A stretch of DNA of 50,968 nt from NCBI GenBank assembly GCA_013140975.1, contig JABFRV010000065.1:1-50968 (forward strand), in the 5' to 3' direction. Below, one piece after another: positions 1-8,576 of this stretch (position 1 is its first letter; each line of letters begins with the position of its first letter). The notes beneath the pieces are model-generated. The model had not been told where the DNA came from. It ran no database searches and saw only the letters and a list, made by a program, of their open reading frames with translations. The translations under genes were made by a program, and so were the position numbers. Origin of the DNA: Saprospiraceae bacterium (GTDB lineage: Bacteria > Bacteroidota > Bacteroidia > Chitinophagales > Saprospiraceae).

Positions 1-1
1 C

Positions 2-373
2 GCAGAAGCAATAGAGATTATTTTTGATGCGTCAGTCATATCACTCTATGATTTACTGCATGTCTTCTGGACAACGCACGACCCCACTACTCTAAATCAA
101 CAAGGCGCTGATAAAGGAACTCAATACCGATCAGCAATATTTTATACAAGTCTAGATCAAAAAGAAATTGCAGAAAAATCCAAAATTGAAATTGCAGAAA
201 AAATATGGGATGACCCAATCGTTACAGAAATTGTTGAAGCACAAACTTTTTATCCGGCTGAAGATTATCATCAAAATTATTACAACAAAAATTCTGATCA
301 AATGTATTGCCAAATTGTTATCAATCCAAAACTAAAAAAACTCAAAAGCATTCACACAAACTTACTACGATAA
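2..373 (+). CDS. msrA: Peptide-methionine (S)-S-oxide reductase MsrA, 3' part only
   Basis: Reduces the S epimer of methionine sulfoxide in proteins and free methionine, using thioredoxin. The window opens inside the gene, so the N-terminal GCFWC active site is outside. The visible 123 codons read without interruption in frame 2 and hold the conserved core of the family: a VFWTTHDPTT segment, QQGADKGTQYRSAIFY and QTFYPAEDYHQNYY, then a late Cys in the MYCQ segment that fits a resolving cysteine. The stop is TAA at 371-373. It lies 189 bases before msrB on the same strand, and the two enzymes handle the two epimers of the same damage, so joint function is expected. Identification is firm; only its start is unknown. 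Confidence 0.93.
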   Translation, partial: AEAIEIIFDASVISLYDLLHVFWTTHDPTTLNQQGADKGTQYRSAIFYTSLDQKEIAEKSKIEIAEKIWDDPIVTEIVEAQTFYPAEDYHQNYYNKNSDQMYCQIVINPKLKKLKSIHTNLLR

Positions 374-562
374 AAAATTTACTCACCATTATTCATCAAT
401 TTTTTAAAACCGATTTGCAAGAGATACACTTAGCACTTTTGGCCGCAACCACTTTATTACAATTTAGTGCTTCGTCATTGTTTCAAATAAGCTCATCAAA
501 TAATTATTTAAAGTGTAAACTTTTTCATGTTTACTTTATTATACTTAACAAATATTACTGAC

Positions 563-937
563 ATGAAGCTTAATGAATTAACCAAAGAAGAGAAGGAAGT
601 AATTATTTTTAAAGGAACGGAATATCCTTTTACAGGAAAATACGAAAAACATTATCAGCCGGGTGTTTATATATGCCGGCAATGCAACAATTCTCTTTAT
701 AATTCAGAATCAAAATTTAACTCCGGTTGCGGATGGCCAAGTTTCGATGATGAGATTCCAGGTGCAATTTCATATATTCAGGATGCTGATGGAAGACGAA
801 CTGAAATAGTCTGCTCGCAATGTAAAGGACATTTAGGCCACGTTTTTACAGGTGAGAAATTTACCCCAAAAAATGTGCGACATTGTGTAAATTCTATTTC
901 ATTGGATTTTATTCAAACAGGTACTAAAGGCTTATAA
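563..937 (+). CDS. msrB: Peptide-methionine (R)-S-oxide reductase MsrB
   Basis: Reduces the R epimer of methionine sulfoxide in proteins. From the ATG at 563 the protein has 124 residues, the usual length of a single-domain MsrB. Two CxxC pairs (C38/C41 and C84/C87) form the structural zinc site. C108 in [11 protein letters not shown] is the catalytic nucleophile, and C56 in GCGWPSF is placed to be the resolving cysteine. An in-frame ATG at 527 would add 12 hydrophobic residues that do not belong to the family, so 563 is preferred. No signal peptide is seen, which suggests a cytosolic enzyme. The last 25 bases overlap the 3' end of the convergent acyltransferase gene. Confidence 0.95.
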   Translation: MKLNELTKEEKEVIIFKGTEYPFTGKYEKHYQPGVYICRQCNNSLYNSESKFNSGCGWPSFDDEIPGAISYIQDADGRRTEIVCSQCKGHLGHVFTGEKFTPKNVRHCVNSISLDFIQTGTKGL

Positions 938-1695
938 TTCTTCCAACTTTTTTGAAAGATATCCAATTGCTTCTGTGTTTGCACTTGTGCATTATTACAC
1001 AAATTCAAGGCATTCGCTGATTTTTCAGCCGGAAAAAAATGAAGCTTTGCATAAACTCTATACTGAGAAAACGTTTTACAAAATTGAATAAACAAATTAT
1101 GCTCTGTCCAAAAATCTCTTTCAGGATGCATAAATTCTAATGCAATTGCCTGCATCTTACTTCCGGCATTTACTGCTCCTTCGAAAGCTCCTTTTTTATA
1201 TTCACTAATTTTTGGTGTCGAAGAAGTTGTACCTTCAGGAAAAATTATGATAGAAACATTATTTTCCAATGCTTTCTGAATTGCATTCTTCGCATTTTCG
1301 CGACTCAATTTATCAGTTCTTTCGATATAAATAACTCCAGACAATGCAGCTCCGACATTAATCACTGGATAATTTTTTACTTCGGCTTTACTTACTACGT
1401 TGCCCTTAGGAATCAATGAAAGAGCAATGATTGGATCTATTAACGTTCTGTGATTTATTACATAAAGCGTTCCGTCAGTTGAATCCAATACACCAGTTAC
1501 ATGCAATTTAATTCCCAGAATGAACAAAATCAACTTGCAAGTCATAGTTCTTAGATAGAGCCTCAAGTTCGCCTTAAGTAATTTTAAAGATCGAAGTAAA
1601 ATCCCAATGGCAATTATAGTAATTAATAATATTACTACTAAACTAAACCTCGTAACAGCAAGGAGATTTCCAGGATGAAATATTCCATATCTCAT
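913..1695 (-). CDS. PlsC-type lysophospholipid acyltransferase
   Basis: Likely 1-acyl-sn-glycerol-3-phosphate acyltransferase or a related glycerolipid acyltransferase, transferring an acyl chain to a lysolipid at the inner membrane. The 260 residues contain the HX4D motif (H82, D87 in NHRTLIDP), block II (VIYIERTD, about 121-128) and block III (FPEGTTSS, 152-159). An N-terminal hydrophobic segment at about 15-35 would anchor it. Its start codon shares one base with the stop of the upstream thioredoxin-fold gene (TAATG), so the two are almost certainly co-transcribed and translationally coupled. The exact acceptor lipid cannot be read from the sequence; an ornithine-lipid or other O-acyltransferase role is possible. 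Confidence 0.85.
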   Translation of the reverse strand: MRYGIFHPGNLLAVTRFSLVVILLITIIAIGILLRSLKLLKANLRLYLRTMTCKLILFILGIKLHVTGVLDSTDGTLYVINHRTLIDPIIALSLIPKGNVVSKAEVKNYPVINVGAALSGVIYIERTDKLSRENAKNAIQKALENNVSIIIFPEGTTSSTPKISEYKKGAFEGAVNAGSKMQAIALEFMHPERDFWTEHNLFIQFCKTFSQYRVYAKLHFFPAEKSANALNLCNNAQVQTQKQLDIFQKSWKNYKPLVPV

Positions 1696-3821
1696 TATTT
1701 CATCAATGGCAGGGCGTCTTTGATAGTTTGAACCGGAATCTTACATACCTTGTTTCGACAAACATATATAAATGTATTTCCCTCTTGCAGTTTATCTTTT
1801 AGAAGCTCTAAACTTCCTTCTGTCTCTCCACCTAATAATATTGCTTGCGGAGTATAGTACTTTAATAGTTGGTTTCTTAAATCAGCTGCCTCTTTCCCTA
1901 CGATAGCGACCTCATAAGGCGGCTTAACCATACTGCCAAAAACTCTGATCCAATTACTATAATATTCAGAATTATTTGCTGCGAAATGAGTCAATATATT
2001 GCTCACCATTTTTTTACTTCGATCTATATAACTCTGGCTATAATAATACAAGCCTAATCTATACAATACATCAGCTTGAACTGAATTTGCACTTGGCGTA
2101 ACCTGATCTTCAAAATCAATACTTCTGGCAATCAATTGCTTATCCTTTACAGAATTAAAATAAAAAAATGTATTGTCTTTATCACTAAAATGATGAATAG
2201 TATAATTCACAAGATTCCCTGCGACTTTCAGATATTCTTCATCAAATGTTATTTCGTATAGCCGAACAAAAGCGTCCGCAGTAAATGCATAATCTTCTAA
2301 AAATCCATTTACAGAAGCTTTATCAGACTTATACGTTCTAAATATTGAAGAATCAGGTTGAATCAATTTTGATTTTATGAAAGTACCCGTTTTTATTGCC
2401 TGATCTTTGTAATCTGAATTTCCTGTGGCAGCAAAGGCATCCGATAATGCACGAAGCATCATAGCATTCCAGGAGGTCAACATCTTGTCGTCAGTAGATG
2501 GCTTTCGTCTTAGCTGCTTATATTCCAGCACTTTTTGAGATGCGGATTGAAGCAGTTTATTATACTCTTCTAAAGGAATATTGAATTTTTTGGAGTACTG
2601 ATCTGAAGTAATGATTTTATGTAATACATTTTTTCCTTTTTCCCAATTACCAGAAGAAGAAATATTATATGTGTTTACAAAGACAGTTCTTTCATTCTCA
2701 TTTTTCAATGCTGCATTTACATCCAATTCAGAAACGACATAATATTTTCCTTCTTCTCCATCAGTTTCTGCATCTAATGAAGAGTAAAAGTAATTTTCAT
2801 TATTATAAAAATACTTCATTACAAAAGAAATTGTTTTCTCGACTACCTTCTTATATTCTTCGTTTTTATATTGCTGATAGGCCATTGAATACAGACTGAT
2901 TAATTGCGCATTATCATACAACATTTTTTCAAAGTGAGGAACTTTCCAATCAGCATCCGTTGAATATCTTGAAAAACCGCCTTCCAAATGATCATGAATA
3001 CCTGAATTTATCCATGCCTGTAAAGTCTTATTTAAATATGCATTTTGCTTGGCTTCTGAAGATGGAAAATTAACAGCATTCTCTAAAATCAATCTGTGAA
3101 GAGAAGGTAAAGGAAACTTAATATCTCCTTTTTTTCCTCCCTTTTCTAAATCTAAAGATGCAAACACTTTTTTCAGAGGCTCAGCATATCGACTCATATT
3201 TATTGCTGTATCAACACCTGATGAAAACCTTGAATAATCCACTGCTAAATTATTATGGATATTATTAGCCATTTTCTCAAGCTCATTAGGATCTTCATTA
3301 TATAATTCAATAAATTCATTCAATAATTTCAACCAATCATTTTTTGACAAATACGTCCCAACCCAAAACGGTCGCCCATCTGACATCGCCAACACATTTA
3401 AAGGCCATCCACACATTCCATTTTGATTGGCAATCTGGCATGCACTCATATAAACCTGATCTACATCAGGCCGCTCTTCTCTATCAACTTTAACGGAAGT
3501 AAAATATTGATTCATAAACCGACTCACCGCTGTATCACTAAATGATTCTCTTTCCATTACATGGCACCAATGGCAAGATGAATAACCAATACTAATGATC
3601 ATTAATTTTCTTTTCTCCTTTGCTATCTTCATAGTCTCATCATTCCAGGGATACCAATCTACCGGATTGTGTGCGTGTTGAAGTAAGTAAGGTGAAGTTT
3701 CATTTACAAGATGATTTACTTTTCCATCATGAGAACTTTTACCGCTCTTACAAGAAATCAAAAGCAGACAAAACAAAAGAAAAGAATATGTTAAATAATA
3801 CCTTGGCTTAATAATGTACAT
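1695..3821 (-). CDS. YyaL/SSP411-family protein with thioredoxin fold, predicted lipoprotein
   Basis: Belongs to the DUF255/COG1331 family (B. subtilis YyaL, human SSP411/SPATA20): a thioredoxin-like domain followed by an alpha/alpha barrel resembling glycosidases. Its biochemical role is not established. Typical family sequence starts at about residue 36 ([21 protein letters not shown]). A CxxC pair is present at C83/C86 (SSCHWCHVM), and [12 protein letters not shown] marks the barrel part. Total length, 708 residues, is usual. Unusually, the N terminus is hydrophobic and ends in LISC with C24, a lipobox, so the protein is predicted to be exported and lipid-anchored, whereas many relatives look cytosolic. 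It is the first gene of a two-gene unit with the acyltransferase. Confidence 0.88.
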   Translation of the reverse strand: MYIIKPRYYLTYSFLLFCLLLISCKSGKSSHDGKVNHLVNETSPYLLQHAHNPVDWYPWNDETMKIAKEKRKLMIISIGYSSCHWCHVMERESFSDTAVSRFMNQYFTSVKVDREERPDVDQVYMSACQIANQNGMCGWPLNVLAMSDGRPFWVGTYLSKNDWLKLLNEFIELYNEDPNELEKMANNIHNNLAVDYSRFSSGVDTAINMSRYAEPLKKVFASLDLEKGGKKGDIKFPLPSLHRLILENAVNFPSSEAKQNAYLNKTLQAWINSGIHDHLEGGFSRYSTDADWKVPHFEKMLYDNAQLISLYSMAYQQYKNEEYKKVVEKTISFVMKYFYNNENYFYSSLDAETDGEEGKYYVVSELDVNAALKNENERTVFVNTYNISSSGNWEKGKNVLHKIITSDQYSKKFNIPLEEYNKLLQSASQKVLEYKQLRRKPSTDDKMLTSWNAMMLRALSDAFAATGNSDYKDQAIKTGTFIKSKLIQPDSSIFRTYKSDKASVNGFLEDYAFTADAFVRLYEITFDEEYLKVAGNLVNYTIHHFSDKDNTFFYFNSVKDKQLIARSIDFEDQVTPSANSVQADVLYRLGLYYYSQSYIDRSKKMVSNILTHFAANNSEYYSNWIRVFGSMVKPPYEVAIVGKEAADLRNQLLKYYTPQAILLGGETEGSLELLKDKLQEGNTFIYVCRNKVCKIPVQTIKDALPLMK

Positions 3822-3827
3822 AAAACT

Positions 3828-3859
3828 TTGTGAATTTTAATAAATTTTTTATAACTTTG
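3828..3859 (+). promoter_or_regulatory. Putative Bacteroidota-type promoter for the YkuK-family gene
   Basis: A perfect TAnnTTTG minus-7 element (TAACTTTG, 3852-3859) is preceded at 21 bases by a TTG minus-33 element (3828-3830, within CTTTG). Predicted transcription would start near 3866, giving a leader of about 65 bases before the ATG at 3932. The site lies in the 110-base divergent region between the YyaL-like gene and this gene. Confidence 0.45.
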
Positions 3860-3931
3860 GCTTTCAAACTCCGATCTAAGGTCCTGATTTTCAGAAAGCT
3901 TTTATTCTAGAAATTAAAGCGCAAATATAGT

Positions 3932-4402
3932 ATGAAATGGAGAACTTTTAGTGGACAAGCAATAGAATCTAACCTCATTCAAAAGGTAGAGGAAACCATA
4001 ATCAGAGAAACCTCTATGGGTTACAAGTTGAAACTTTGTATTGGAACAGATTCTCGTGTTTGCGGTAATATTATCGAATATGCAACAGTTATCGTTTTTG
4101 TCCGTGAAGGTCGCGGTGGGTTCATGTATGTTAGTGCGTCGAATGAAGAAAACAAATTAAGCCTGAACCAAAGAATGATTACTGAAGTCGCCAAATCTAT
4201 CGAAGTTGCATACTCTCTTTGTGATTTATTGGAGAAGTATAACATTTCCTTGGAAGTACATGCAGATATTAATTCTGACCCTAATTTCAAATCCAATAGC
4301 GCTCTTAAAGAAGCAATGGGATATATTCTATCCATGGGATTTGTATTCAAAGCCAAACCAGATGCTTTTGCATCAAGTTATTGTGCAGACAAAGCCATTT
4401 AA
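3932..4402 (+). CDS. YkuK-family (DUF458) RNase H-like protein
   Basis: Resembles the YkuK/DUF458 family, which has an RNase H-like fold; the physiological substrate is unknown. The 156 residues include the hallmark acidic segments CIGTDSRV (about 37-44) and the later HADINSDPN, both candidate metal-binding sites, plus LNQRMITEV and a C-terminal KPDAFASSYCADKA. There is no signal peptide or membrane segment, so it is presumably cytosolic. Relatives are found in Firmicutes and Bacteroidota and are often linked to sporulation or stress, but nothing here supports a particular role. It is monocistronic between divergent and convergent neighbours. Confidence 0.82.
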   Translation: MKWRTFSGQAIESNLIQKVEETIIRETSMGYKLKLCIGTDSRVCGNIIEYATVIVFVREGRGGFMYVSASNEENKLSLNQRMITEVAKSIEVAYSLCDLLEKYNISLEVHADINSDPNFKSNSALKEAMGYILSMGFVFKAKPDAFASSYCADKAI

Positions 4403-4501
4403 GGAAATTAAAGTTCGTATAATTTTCAACAAAATAATTCCTGAAGGAACATGTTCGTTTAATGGGCAATAAATAATTTGAAGTTCCAAAAATAAAATTC
4501 A

Positions 4502-4538
4502 TAAAAAATGCCTTTGCAATTATTATTACAAAGGCATA
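4502..4538 (-). terminator. Rho-independent terminator of the 4559-5758 gene
   Basis: A perfect 9-bp stem (ATGCCTTTG at 4508-4516 with CAAAGGCAT at 4529-4537) and a 12-base loop. Read on the minus strand it is followed by TTTTTT. It lies about 20 bases past the stop codon of the T9SS-exported protein. Confidence 0.8.
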
Positions 4539-4558
4539 TAAAATATTTTGCTATTAAA

Positions 4559-5758
4559 TTATTTCTTTACAAACTTATACATTTTCCCTGCTTCATTTTC
4601 TTTGTTCAATTTCAGAAAATATACACCGGTACCAAGTTTTTCAACATCCAACATATGCAATTGATTAGAACCTTTAACATTGACTGTGGAAGTTTGAATT
4701 GATTTTCCACTAATATCTAAAATTTCTATAGTATACGCTGTTAGTGCTTTTGCATCAGGAAACCCAATGTTTACTGTTTCATCTGCAGGGTTAGGAAAAA
4801 CCTCCGCATTTTGAAAACTATTCTTTGAGGCATTTACAATGGCAATGATTTTAGAATATACGAATGTATTATTCTTTTCAACCATTTTTAATCTATAATA
4901 ATTGATAGAATTATCAATTTGTGAATCCATGTATTGAATACTATGCTCTTGATGTTCACTTGCAACTATAGGAGAATTGAAGTTTTGTACATTATAAAAA
5001 GCAGTAGAGTTACTATTTCTTTTTTCAAGTTCATAATGAGAGAATTCATTATCTGCAATTCCCTTCCATTGAATATAGTTTACTCCATTCTTGTTATATC
5101 CATCGAAACGAATCAGGTTTAAGGGCAATACTAAACCACAAACAACTAAAATTCCATCATTCAATGGACCTCCGGAAGATGATTTTATTACATCACCGGA
5201 ACAGGATGGATTTTTCCATGCACCTGTAGTGCCATCACCTGTGACAGTAACCCAGGGTCTGAATAAAGTTGGAGCTCCACATGTATAATTCGCTACAAAA
5301 CAAAAAGGTGACAAACCTGGAAAAGTAGCATTCGGTGTTCCCAATCCATTATCTCCATAATTGTTTCTAGGATTTTTATCACCATCATCAACATAATATC
5401 CTACTCCAGGTAAATTTAATTGCCTTGCCCTTAATGAATCTATCCATGTCCACACTCGTGAACCGTGTTGACTTGTTTGCTCGCCAGTTAATCCCTGTGA
5501 AATTTGAACACCGAGAGGAATATCTTTCCAGGCAACAAAAATTCCATGTGCCCAATTTGTCTGCCTTTCAAAAAATCCGTTTAATGTTAGACAAAAACCA
5601 TATTCTATATCTCCCAGGCCGGGATCAGCATATGTTCCAGCACCGCTGGTAACATGATAATAATTCATTCGAACTGTACCAGAAGCACACTGTGCTTTCA
5701 TACCATTATTATGAATAAGAACAAATGCAAAAACGAGGAGTAGTAATTTATTTTTCAT
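4559..5758 (-). CDS. Secreted protein of unknown function with T9SS type A sorting domain
   Basis: A 399-residue exported protein. Residues 1-23 form a signal peptide ending in MKAQ. Residues 24-210 are a Cys- and Gly-rich region that I do not recognise (repeated short runs such as ADPGLGDIEYG). About 212-305 is the Ig/FN3-like linker common before T9SS signals in Bacteroidota, with ELEKRNS and YYRLKMVEKN landmarks. The C-terminal 80 residues are a type A sorting domain, with FPNPADETVNIGF, EILDISGK, LGTGVYFLKL and the basic end YKFVKK. It is therefore expected at the cell surface or in the medium. A strong terminator follows it. Confidence 0.85.
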   Translation of the reverse strand: MKNKLLLLVFAFVLIHNNGMKAQCASGTVRMNYYHVTSGAGTYADPGLGDIEYGFCLTLNGFFERQTNWAHGIFVAWKDIPLGVQISQGLTGEQTSQHGSRVWTWIDSLRARQLNLPGVGYYVDDGDKNPRNNYGDNGLGTPNATFPGLSPFCFVANYTCGAPTLFRPWVTVTGDGTTGAWKNPSCSGDVIKSSSGGPLNDGILVVCGLVLPLNLIRFDGYNKNGVNYIQWKGIADNEFSHYELEKRNSNSTAFYNVQNFNSPIVASEHQEHSIQYMDSQIDNSINYYRLKMVEKNNTFVYSKIIAIVNASKNSFQNAEVFPNPADETVNIGFPDAKALTAYTIEILDISGKSIQTSTVNVKGSNQLHMLDVEKLGTGVYFLKLNKENEAGKMYKFVKK

Positions 5759-5874
5759 AATTAATTGATAATTAATACTTTAAATAATCATATTTTGGTT
5801 AATACAAACCCTTATACTGCTTTAAGTCAAAAAACATGCCAAATAAATATAATATGTATTACACACGACCTTGG

Positions 5875-5905
5875 CAAAAATAATCAACTTTATAACAAAA
5901 CACAA
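5875..5905 (-). promoter_or_regulatory. Putative promoter for the 4559-5758 gene
   Basis: On the minus strand there is a TTG (5905-5903), a 20-base spacer and TATTTTTG (5882-5875), matching the Bacteroidota minus-33/minus-7 pattern. The predicted leader is about 110 bases. Confidence 0.4.
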
Positions 5906-6054
5906 GCCTAATGTTCTGATTGTCAATATATTATAATTTTAACTCATATGATATTAGTCGTGATTATTATAATTATCTTAATTCAACCTGAATAACGATT
6001 TAAATACTTTCGTTTAAGAATAGAAAAAGTCTGAATCTTTATGAATTCATAACT

Positions 6055-6062
6055 TACTTTTG
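6055..6062 (+). promoter_or_regulatory. TAnnTTTG element directly before the asparaginase-domain gene
   Basis: TACTTTTG ends six bases before the ATG at 6068. If used, transcription would begin at or next to the start codon and give a leaderless mRNA. No clear TTG is seen at the expected minus-33 distance, so support rests on the minus-7 element alone. Confidence 0.35.
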
Positions 6063-6067
6063 CAATA

Positions 6068-6565
6068 ATGGAAGATCAGATTCAAATATTTATTACTGGC
6101 GGAACCTTTGATAAAGAATACAATTTTGTAAATGGTCAACTATATTTTAAAGACACCCACCTTCCGGAAATGATGGAACGCGGAAGATGTTCTCTTGATA
6201 TTGACATTAAGACACTTATGATGGTAGACAGCCTTGAAATGACTCAAGAGGATCGGGAAATAATTATCCATAATTGTCAAAAGTGTAAGGCTAAAAATAT
6301 TCTGGTAACTCATGGAACAGATACAATGACGATTACCGCAGAAGCTTTGGCTAAGGAAAATTTAATTGATAAAACGATTGTTCTTACGGGTGCTATGATT
6401 CCTTACGCATTTGGCAATTCTTCAGATGGCTTTTTTAATTTGGGTTCTGCACTCGCATTTGTTCAAATTTTAGATCCAGGTGTTTATATCGTTATGAACG
6501 GACGTTATTTTGATTGGAATAAAGTGAAAAAAAATATCCGTTCGGGATATTTCGAATCCATGTAA
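6068..6565 (+). CDS. Stand-alone asparaginase N-terminal domain protein
   Basis: Matches the N-terminal half of bacterial L-asparaginases: TGGTFDK (T13 is the equivalent of the nucleophilic Thr), THGTDTM at 81-87 (second catalytic Thr-Asp pair) and LTGAMIPYAFGNSSDGFFN. Full asparaginases have about 330 residues; this protein has 165 and ends after the first domain, with no remnant of the second domain downstream. Short proteins of this kind occur as intact genes in bacteria, so this is more likely a distinct family than a truncation. Whether it hydrolyses asparagine is unknown, because in the full enzyme the second domain helps complete the active site between subunits. The start at 6068 follows a promoter-like element immediately upstream. 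Confidence 0.8.
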   Translation: MEDQIQIFITGGTFDKEYNFVNGQLYFKDTHLPEMMERGRCSLDIDIKTLMMVDSLEMTQEDREIIIHNCQKCKAKNILVTHGTDTMTITAEALAKENLIDKTIVLTGAMIPYAFGNSSDGFFNLGSALAFVQILDPGVYIVMNGRYFDWNKVKKNIRSGYFESM

Positions 6566-6652
6566 ATAAGCCTCTATAGCTTACAATAACAAGCTAACAG
6601 TTATATTCTCAATTCTATTCCCAAAAAGGAAATAACCAGATATTTTTAATAA

Positions 6653-8392
6653 TTAGGTTTTTGGTAATACTTTAACCGGATAAGAATCACTTGAAGAAAC
6701 TGATGATTTTGGCAGCCTCTTTTTACCCTTTGTTTTAGATGCAAGTTCAATTGCCTTTGATGCATTAATGACACCTCCACTTGTACTAATATCTGAAAGT
6801 TTTACTTGAGAATCTGACTTTGGTAAATCTACCATATCATTAGAGGTCACAACAGACTTAATAATTATTTTTTTTACTTGCTTAGCGGTTAATGAAGGAT
6901 AATAGGATCTTAATAAGGCAGCAACTCCTGCAGCAATTGGACTTGCCATTGAAGTTCCCTGAAGATTCTTATACTCATTATTTGGGACTGTAGAATAGAT
7001 CAAAACTCCCGGAGAAAAAACATCAACATTTTTTTTACCATAATTGGAAAAGGCTGCGATGCTTTTGTTTTTTTCAAAAGGAGTACTTGCTCCTACCTCT
7101 AACCAATTTTTAGCCTTATTAGAAGAAAGAAATTTCTTCTTGTGATACTTTTTATTGGGAAAATTATTTTGCTTATCATTATTATCACCTGAATTTCCTG
7201 CTGCATGAACTAACAACACGTCTTTTGAAGCTGCATATTTAACAGCTTCGTCTACTATTGATTTTTCCGGAGAAAAACCTTTTCCAAAACTCATATTTAT
7301 AATACTTGCACCATTATCAACTGCATAACGAATAGCATTTGCAACATCCTTATCTCTTTCGTCTCCATCTGGAACACAACGAACAGACATTATTCGTACG
7401 TTATCTGCTATTCCATCTATTCCCTTTCCGTTACTTCTAATTGCCGCGATTAAACCCGCTACGTGTGTTCCATGCGATGCATCTGGTCCTTCTACGTCAG
7501 AATTGCCATAATTCCTGTCATTTAAATCTTCATATTTATCTCCGACAATCTCACCTCGTTGATTTAAATCAGGATTAAATGCAAAATTCATTTCATTTCC
7601 ATATTGTTTCTTAGCTTCATCATATTCATCATAAATTGCTTTTTTCAAATCCTGAATGGTCTGTAGTTCAGGATTTGCTTCTAAAAGCTCCTTGGCCACA
7701 TTAATTCCGGCAGAAAGGCTTTTGGAATCTCCTTCATCTATCAATTCAACATTCTGCATTGTCAAAGGCTTGTCGCCTAGCTTAACAGACAACATTTCAA
7801 TTCCATCCTTTACAAATTTTTCTGAAAATTGTATTGCATCCAGATTGGCCTGTGCAGCTTCTCTTCTGACTTCGACCTGTTCTTTACATTCCAAAAATAA
7901 CTCGTATTCTTTCTTTTGGGCTTTTGTCAACTTCTCTGGATCTGCTGAAGAATACTTATACTTTAACTTTGAATAAAGTCGAGTAACTTCGTAACTATCT
8001 GATGAAATGTTCCCATTCTTTCCTCCAATAAAATTCCATCCATGTATATCATCTATATATCCATTGTGATCATCGTCTTTTCCATTGCCTTTAATTTCAT
8101 CTGCATTCACCCACATCACTGAAGCTAGATCTTCGTGTTCAGCATCTACACCAGAATCCAAAACTGCAACGACAATTGTTTTACTTTTTTTATCCTTCAA
8201 TTTTGCGTAAGCATTATCAAGACTGATTCCGTTATATCCATCTTTATAGCTGTCAAGCTGATACCAGTTTTGTGGAATTTGGTTTCCTTGAGAATGTAAC
8301 GTAAAAGAATTTGCTAGTATTAAAAATTGTAAGCAAAGTATTCCTAAAATGATATTCCGTGTAATGTGTTGCATATTCCTGATTGATTTCAC
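6653..8392 (-). CDS. Exported subtilisin-like serine protease (family S8)
   Basis: A 579-residue S8 peptidase with the complete triad: D79 in VAVLDSGVD, H307 in SHGTHVAG and S481 in GTSMASP. The oxyanion Asn is N400 in AAGNSG. The first 35 residues form a signal sequence. About 228 residues lie between the catalytic Asp and His, against roughly 35-50 in ordinary subtilisins. This insertion is Lys/Glu-rich and probably helical (about 140-270), preceded by an acidic Asp/Asn-rich stretch (GNGKDDDHNGYIDD) that could bind calcium. No T9SS C-terminal domain is seen; the protein ends in a Ser/Lys-rich tail, so it is probably periplasmic. The in-frame ATG at residue 7 is an alternative start. Confidence 0.92.
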   Translation of the reverse strand: MKSIRNMQHITRNIILGILCLQFLILANSFTLHSQGNQIPQNWYQLDSYKDGYNGISLDNAYAKLKDKKSKTIVVAVLDSGVDAEHEDLASVMWVNADEIKGNGKDDDHNGYIDDIHGWNFIGGKNGNISSDSYEVTRLYSKLKYKYSSADPEKLTKAQKKEYELFLECKEQVEVRREAAQANLDAIQFSEKFVKDGIEMLSVKLGDKPLTMQNVELIDEGDSKSLSAGINVAKELLEANPELQTIQDLKKAIYDEYDEAKKQYGNEMNFAFNPDLNQRGEIVGDKYEDLNDRNYGNSDVEGPDASHGTHVAGLIAAIRSNGKGIDGIADNVRIMSVRCVPDGDERDKDVANAIRYAVDNGASIINMSFGKGFSPEKSIVDEAVKYAASKDVLLVHAAGNSGDNNDKQNNFPNKKYHKKKFLSSNKAKNWLEVGASTPFEKNKSIAAFSNYGKKNVDVFSPGVLIYSTVPNNEYKNLQGTSMASPIAAGVAALLRSYYPSLTAKQVKKIIIKSVVTSNDMVDLPKSDSQVKLSDISTSGGVINASKAIELASKTKGKKRLPKSSVSSSDSYPVKVLPKT

Positions 8393-8519
8393 CTGAAAAA
8401 GGAACGTAAAATTACATCAGGAATGCATTATTCAACTCTAAATTATTTCTTAAATTTAAATTTATATTAAAAATAATCATAATATGTTCGAAATTTTAGT
8501 TCATATTACATAAAAATCA

Positions 8520-8527
8520 TATATTTG
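8520..8527 (+). promoter_or_regulatory. Candidate minus-7 promoter element for the PorG-like gene
   Basis: TATATTTG fits TAnnTTTG. A weak minus-33 match (TTAG, 8496-8499) sits about 20 bases upstream. The leader to the ATG at 8577 would be about 44 bases. Confidence 0.4.
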
Positions 8528-8576
8528 CTAATTATAATGTACAACTAATTGAATATTAAGCATTTAAATGTAAAAT

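Larger units (their letters stand above)
5759..6067. other. Divergent intergenic region (309 bases)
   Basis: Separates the T9SS-exported protein gene (minus) from the asparaginase-domain gene (plus). It is AT-rich and contains one candidate promoter in each direction, listed separately. I see no coding potential or repeat. Confidence 0.6.

Noticed and set aside
307-561. An 84-codon plus-strand frame between msrA and msrB
   Set aside because: It overlaps the true end of msrA in another frame and has low-complexity composition.
4021-4356. A 111-codon minus-strand frame opposite the YkuK-family gene
   Set aside because: Antisense of a well-supported conserved gene; no independent motif.
6066-6565. 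Reading the short asparaginase gene as a truncated pseudogene
   Set aside because: The frame is clean, both catalytic motifs are intact and no second-domain remnant follows.
6575-6600. TAGCTT/AAGCTA pairing in the gap after the asparaginase gene as a terminator
   Set aside because: Only a 6-bp stem and no T run on either strand.
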